Below are positions 62,020 through 64,000 of a stretch of DNA of 64,000 nucleotides, one piece after another. Source of the DNA: Natronococcus sp. A-GB7 (GTDB lineage: Archaea > Halobacteriota > Halobacteria > Halobacteriales > Natrialbaceae); assembly GCF_029688865.1 (NCBI RefSeq), contig NZ_JARUKV010000021.1, positions 24,817 through 88,816 of the forward strand, read 5' to 3'. Within the stretch, counting starts at the first letter, position 1. Every line of letters starts with the position of its first letter. Both the position numbers and the translations under genes were made by a program. The notes beneath the pieces are model-generated. The model worked only from the letters and a program-made list of their open reading frames with translations, did not search any database and was not told where the DNA came from.

Positions 62020-63291
62020 TCACTCGAGGGCGCTTGCGGTCCGGATCAGCCGCTCCTCGCCGAAGGCGGGCCCGACCAGTTGTAGGCCGACGGGGAGGCC
62101 GTCGGTCTCGCCCGCGGGGACCGAGATCGCCGGCAGATCGGCGAGGTTGACGGGGACGGTGTTGGCGTCGGCGAGGTACATCTGGAGGGGATCCTCGAGG
62201 CTCTCGCCGCGCTCGAACGGCGGCACCGGCATCGTCGGCGAGGCGAGCACGTCGGCCTCCTCGAGGGCCTCGTCGAAGTCCTGTTTCACCCAGGCGCGGG
62301 CGTCCTGGGCCTTCTTGTAGTACTTGTCGTGGTAGCCAGCCGAGAGGGCGTACGTGCCCAGCAGGATCCGTCGCTTGACCTCGTCGCCGAACCCCTCCTT
62401 GCGGGCCTGCGAGAACGTCTCGTTCCAGTTCCCCTCGCTCTCGACGTCGTGGCCGTACCGCACCCCGTCGAACCGTGCGAGGTTCGAGGACGCCTCCGAC
62501 ATTGCGATCACGTAGTAGGCCTCGACGGCGTGTTCGGCCGACGGCAGCGAGACCTCGCGGTACTCCGCGCCCTGCGACTCGAGGTCGGCGACGGCGTCCC
62601 AGAACGTCTCGACGACGCCCTCGTCGGCACCCTCGAGCAGCTCGGTGGGGACGCCGATCGTGAGTCCGTCGACGTCGCCCGTCGCGGCGTCGGCGTAGCT
62701 CTCGCCCTCGAGTTGCGGCTCGCGTGTCGTCGCGTCGCGGTCGTCGCTGCCGGCGACGACGTCGAGCAGCGCGGCGGCGTCCTCGACGGAGTTCGCGAAC
62801 GGGCCGATCTGCTCGAGACTGTTGCCGTAGGCGACGAGCCCGTAGCGCGAGACCAGTCCGTAGGTGGGCTTGATGCCGACGACGCCACAGAAGGCGGCGG
62901 GACAGCGGATCGACCCTCCGGTATCGGAGCCGAGCGCGAGGTCGGCTTCGCCGGCGGCGACGGCGGCGGCGGAGCCGCCGGAGGAACCGCCCGGGACGCG
63001 ACCCGGCGCGGCCGGGTTCTCGGTCGCGCCGAAGTACGACGTTTCGGTCGTCGACCCCATCCCGAACTCGTCCATGTTCGCCTTGCCGACGATCGTTGCG
63101 CCGGCCTCCTTGAGCCGCGAGACCGCGGTTGCGTCGTACGGCGGGACGTACTCCTCGAGCATCCGTGAGCCACAGGTCGTCCGGACGCCTTCGGTGGAGA
63201 TGTTGTCCTTGACGGCGACGGTCTGCCCGGACAGGGGGCCGTCGTCGGCGCCCTCGATTCGCTCCTCGGTGATGAAGACGTTCTCGCTCAT
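62020..63291 (-). CDS. gatA: Asp/Glu-tRNA amidotransferase subunit A
   Basis: A 423-residue amidase-signature enzyme that releases ammonia from glutamine or asparagine for Asp-tRNA(Asn) (and possibly Glu-tRNA(Gln)) amidation with GatB and GatC. The Ser-cis-Ser-Lys triad lies in VAVKDNIS (Lys28), GGSSGGSAAA and GSDTGGSIRCP. The length is slightly short of bacterial GatA (about 480) but normal for haloarchaea. It overlaps the gatC stop by ATGA. gatB is not in the window. Confidence 0.95.
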   Translation of the reverse strand: MSENVFITEERIEGADDGPLSGQTVAVKDNISTEGVRTTCGSRMLEEYVPPYDATAVSRLKEAGATIVGKANMDEFGMGSTTETSYFGATENPAAPGRVPGGSSGGSAAAVAAGEADLALGSDTGGSIRCPAAFCGVVGIKPTYGLVSRYGLVAYGNSLEQIGPFANSVEDAAALLDVVAGSDDRDATTREPQLEGESYADAATGDVDGLTIGVPTELLEGADEGVVETFWDAVADLESQGAEYREVSLPSAEHAVEAYYVIAMSEASSNLARFDGVRYGHDVESEGNWNETFSQARKEGFGDEVKRRILLGTYALSAGYHDKYYKKAQDARAWVKQDFDEALEEADVLASPTMPVPPFERGESLEDPLQMYLADANTVPVNLADLPAISVPAGETDGLPVGLQLVGPAFGEERLIRTASALE

Positions 63292-63566
63292 GAGACGTTC
63301 GGCCCCTTGAAGTAGCCGTCCTCGGTCTCGGACGCGTTTCGAAGCGCCTCCTCCCTATCGAGGGAGTCCCGTTCCTCGTCGGGTCGCATCACGTTTGTGA
63401 GATCGGCGTCGCGGTCGACCTCGGGTACCTCGTCGAGGCTGTCGAAGTACTCGAGGACGTCCGCGAACTGTCGGGTGAACTGGTCGACCTCCTCGTCGGT
63501 CAGGTCGACGCGAGCCAGCTCCGCGACGTGGCGGACCTCCTCGGCACTGACGGCGTCGTCGCTCAT
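63288..63566 (-). CDS. gatC: Asp/Glu-tRNA amidotransferase subunit C
   Basis: The 92-residue GatC, which wraps around GatA and links it to GatB. The family N-terminus VRHVAELARVDLTDEEVDQF and the C-terminal LRNASETEDGYFKGPNV are clear. ATG 63566 (MSDDAVS) was preferred over an upstream in-frame start at 63578. It is the first gene of the gatC-gatA operon. Confidence 0.95.
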   Translation of the reverse strand: MSDDAVSAEEVRHVAELARVDLTDEEVDQFTRQFADVLEYFDSLDEVPEVDRDADLTNVMRPDEERDSLDREEALRNASETEDGYFKGPNVS

Positions 63567-63683
63567 ACCAGACCCCACCGGCCTCCGGAGAGTAAGGGTT
63601 TCGATACCGCGGAAACGGCGACCGTCGCCACCCGCCGATCGTAATGACGTATTACCGTTCGAGCGCGCCGAAGACGATCGGAG

Positions 63684-63691
63684 TACTTAAC
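63684..63691 (+). promoter_or_regulatory. TATA-like box of the tfb gene
   Basis: tacttaac is flanked by the inverted words ggagt and actcc (63680-63694). It lies about 70 nt before the tfb ATG, so a 5' UTR of about 45 nt is predicted. Confidence 0.45.
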
Positions 63692-63725
63692 TCCGTCGAA
63701 TCCTTGGAACGGGAACGGAACGGTC

Positions 63726-63747
63726 TCCGGCCGGCACACCGGCCGGA
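63726..63747 (+). promoter_or_regulatory. Strong hairpin in the predicted tfb 5' UTR
   Basis: A 9-bp perfect GC stem tccggccgg/ccggccgga with a 4-nt loop (caca) ends 10 nt before the tfb start codon. In RNA it would be very stable and could limit ribosome access. A DNA-binding operator is the alternative reading. Confidence 0.5.
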
Positions 63748-63757
63748 TTCTCCCACG

Positions 63758-64000
63758 ATGACAGACTCACGAATCCAAACCCGGAGCGACGAGCGACGCT
63801 CGAGCGAGCGTGAGGAGTCGACCGAACAGGACGAGCGCGAGCGGTGTCCCGAGTGCGGCGGCAGACTGCGCTCCGACACCGAGCACGCCGAGACGGTGTG
63901 TCAGGACTGCGGACTCGTCGTCGACGAGGGTGAGATCGACCGCGGTCCCGAGTGGCGCGCCTTCGACGCAAGCGAGAAAGACGAGAAGAGCCGCGTCGGT
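63758..64000 (+). CDS. tfb: Transcription initiation factor IIB, 5' part (truncated by window end)
   Basis: The first 81 codons of a TFB gene that runs off the window. An acidic/basic mixed leader ([20 protein letters not shown]) is followed by the N-terminal zinc ribbon [23 protein letters not shown]. The B-reader region [21 protein letters not shown] comes next. TFB recruits RNA polymerase to TBP-TATA complexes; haloarchaea have many paralogues, so which one this is cannot be said. Confidence 0.93.
   Translation, partial: MTDSRIQTRSDERRSSEREESTEQDERERCPECGGRLRSDTEHAETVCQDCGLVVDEGEIDRGPEWRAFDASEKDEKSRVG

Overview
The window is chromosomal DNA of a halophilic archaeon (class Halobacteria), most likely from the Natrialbales side. 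The evidence is high GC, strongly acidic proteins, many starts preceded by a TATA-like box 25-31 nt upstream (leaderless mRNAs), Tat/lipobox signals, PGF-CTERM surface anchors and archaeal-only genes (gatE, srp19, gar1, rpoL, dph2, tfb, presenilin-type protease, salactin/volactin-type actin). All assignments come from reading the sequence; no database search was run.

Layout. 0.3-9.3 kb: SPOUT RNA methylase, an HTH/zinc-ribbon protein, a DMT exporter divergent from an Lrp-type regulator, a Tat-exported subtilisin, an MFS transporter, a DoxX protein and gatE. 9.4-12.9 kb: a cobalamin/iron-chelate ABC importer (btuD, btuC) divergent from its surface-anchored binding protein; one palindromic TATA element lies between them. 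13.0-15.5 kb: srp19-gar1-presenilin protease, then a lipoprotein. 16.2-24.9 kb: cysS, bolA, fumC and two paralogous pairs of membrane PH-domain (YdbS/YdbT-like) genes. 24.9-27.0 kb is a gene-poor, palindrome-rich tract with two tail-to-tail TnpB 3' remnants, followed by a small DNA-binding-type protein and a tyrosine recombinase.

29-42.7 kb is mostly housekeeping: HisG-like protein, metallo-hydrolase, Tat-exported superoxide dismutase, dph2, a membrane protein next to the actin homologue, METTL5-like methylase, rhomboid protease, rpoL, a zinc-ribbon/CAP-like membrane protein, hisF and small proteins. 42.7-59.8 kb holds a complete menaquinone set in the order menF-menD...menB...menA-menC-menE, split by two inserted blocks. 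Block one (46.1-51.6 kb) has a membrane-anchored sulfite-oxidase-like molybdoenzyme, an orphan Bat-type HTH protein, a DUF7344-like regulator, a Tat gamma-glutamyltranspeptidase and an MntA/HepT toxin-antitoxin pair. Block two (52.7-56.2 kb) is a three-gene operon: Dyp-peroxidase-like lipoprotein, P19-like metal-binding lipoprotein with a His/Asp-rich insert, and a cohesin-like PGF-CTERM protein. This is the best candidate here for an under-described system, perhaps for surface iron or copper handling.

60.3-64 kb: an NRDE protein, an HTH regulator preceded by an overlapping 15-codon leader ORF, a hypothetical protein, gatA/gatC and the 5' end of a tfb gene cut by the window edge. No rRNA, tRNA, CRISPR array or intact insertion sequence was seen. 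A dispersed palindromic repeat has one copy at 15.7 kb and an inverted copy at 60.0 kb.
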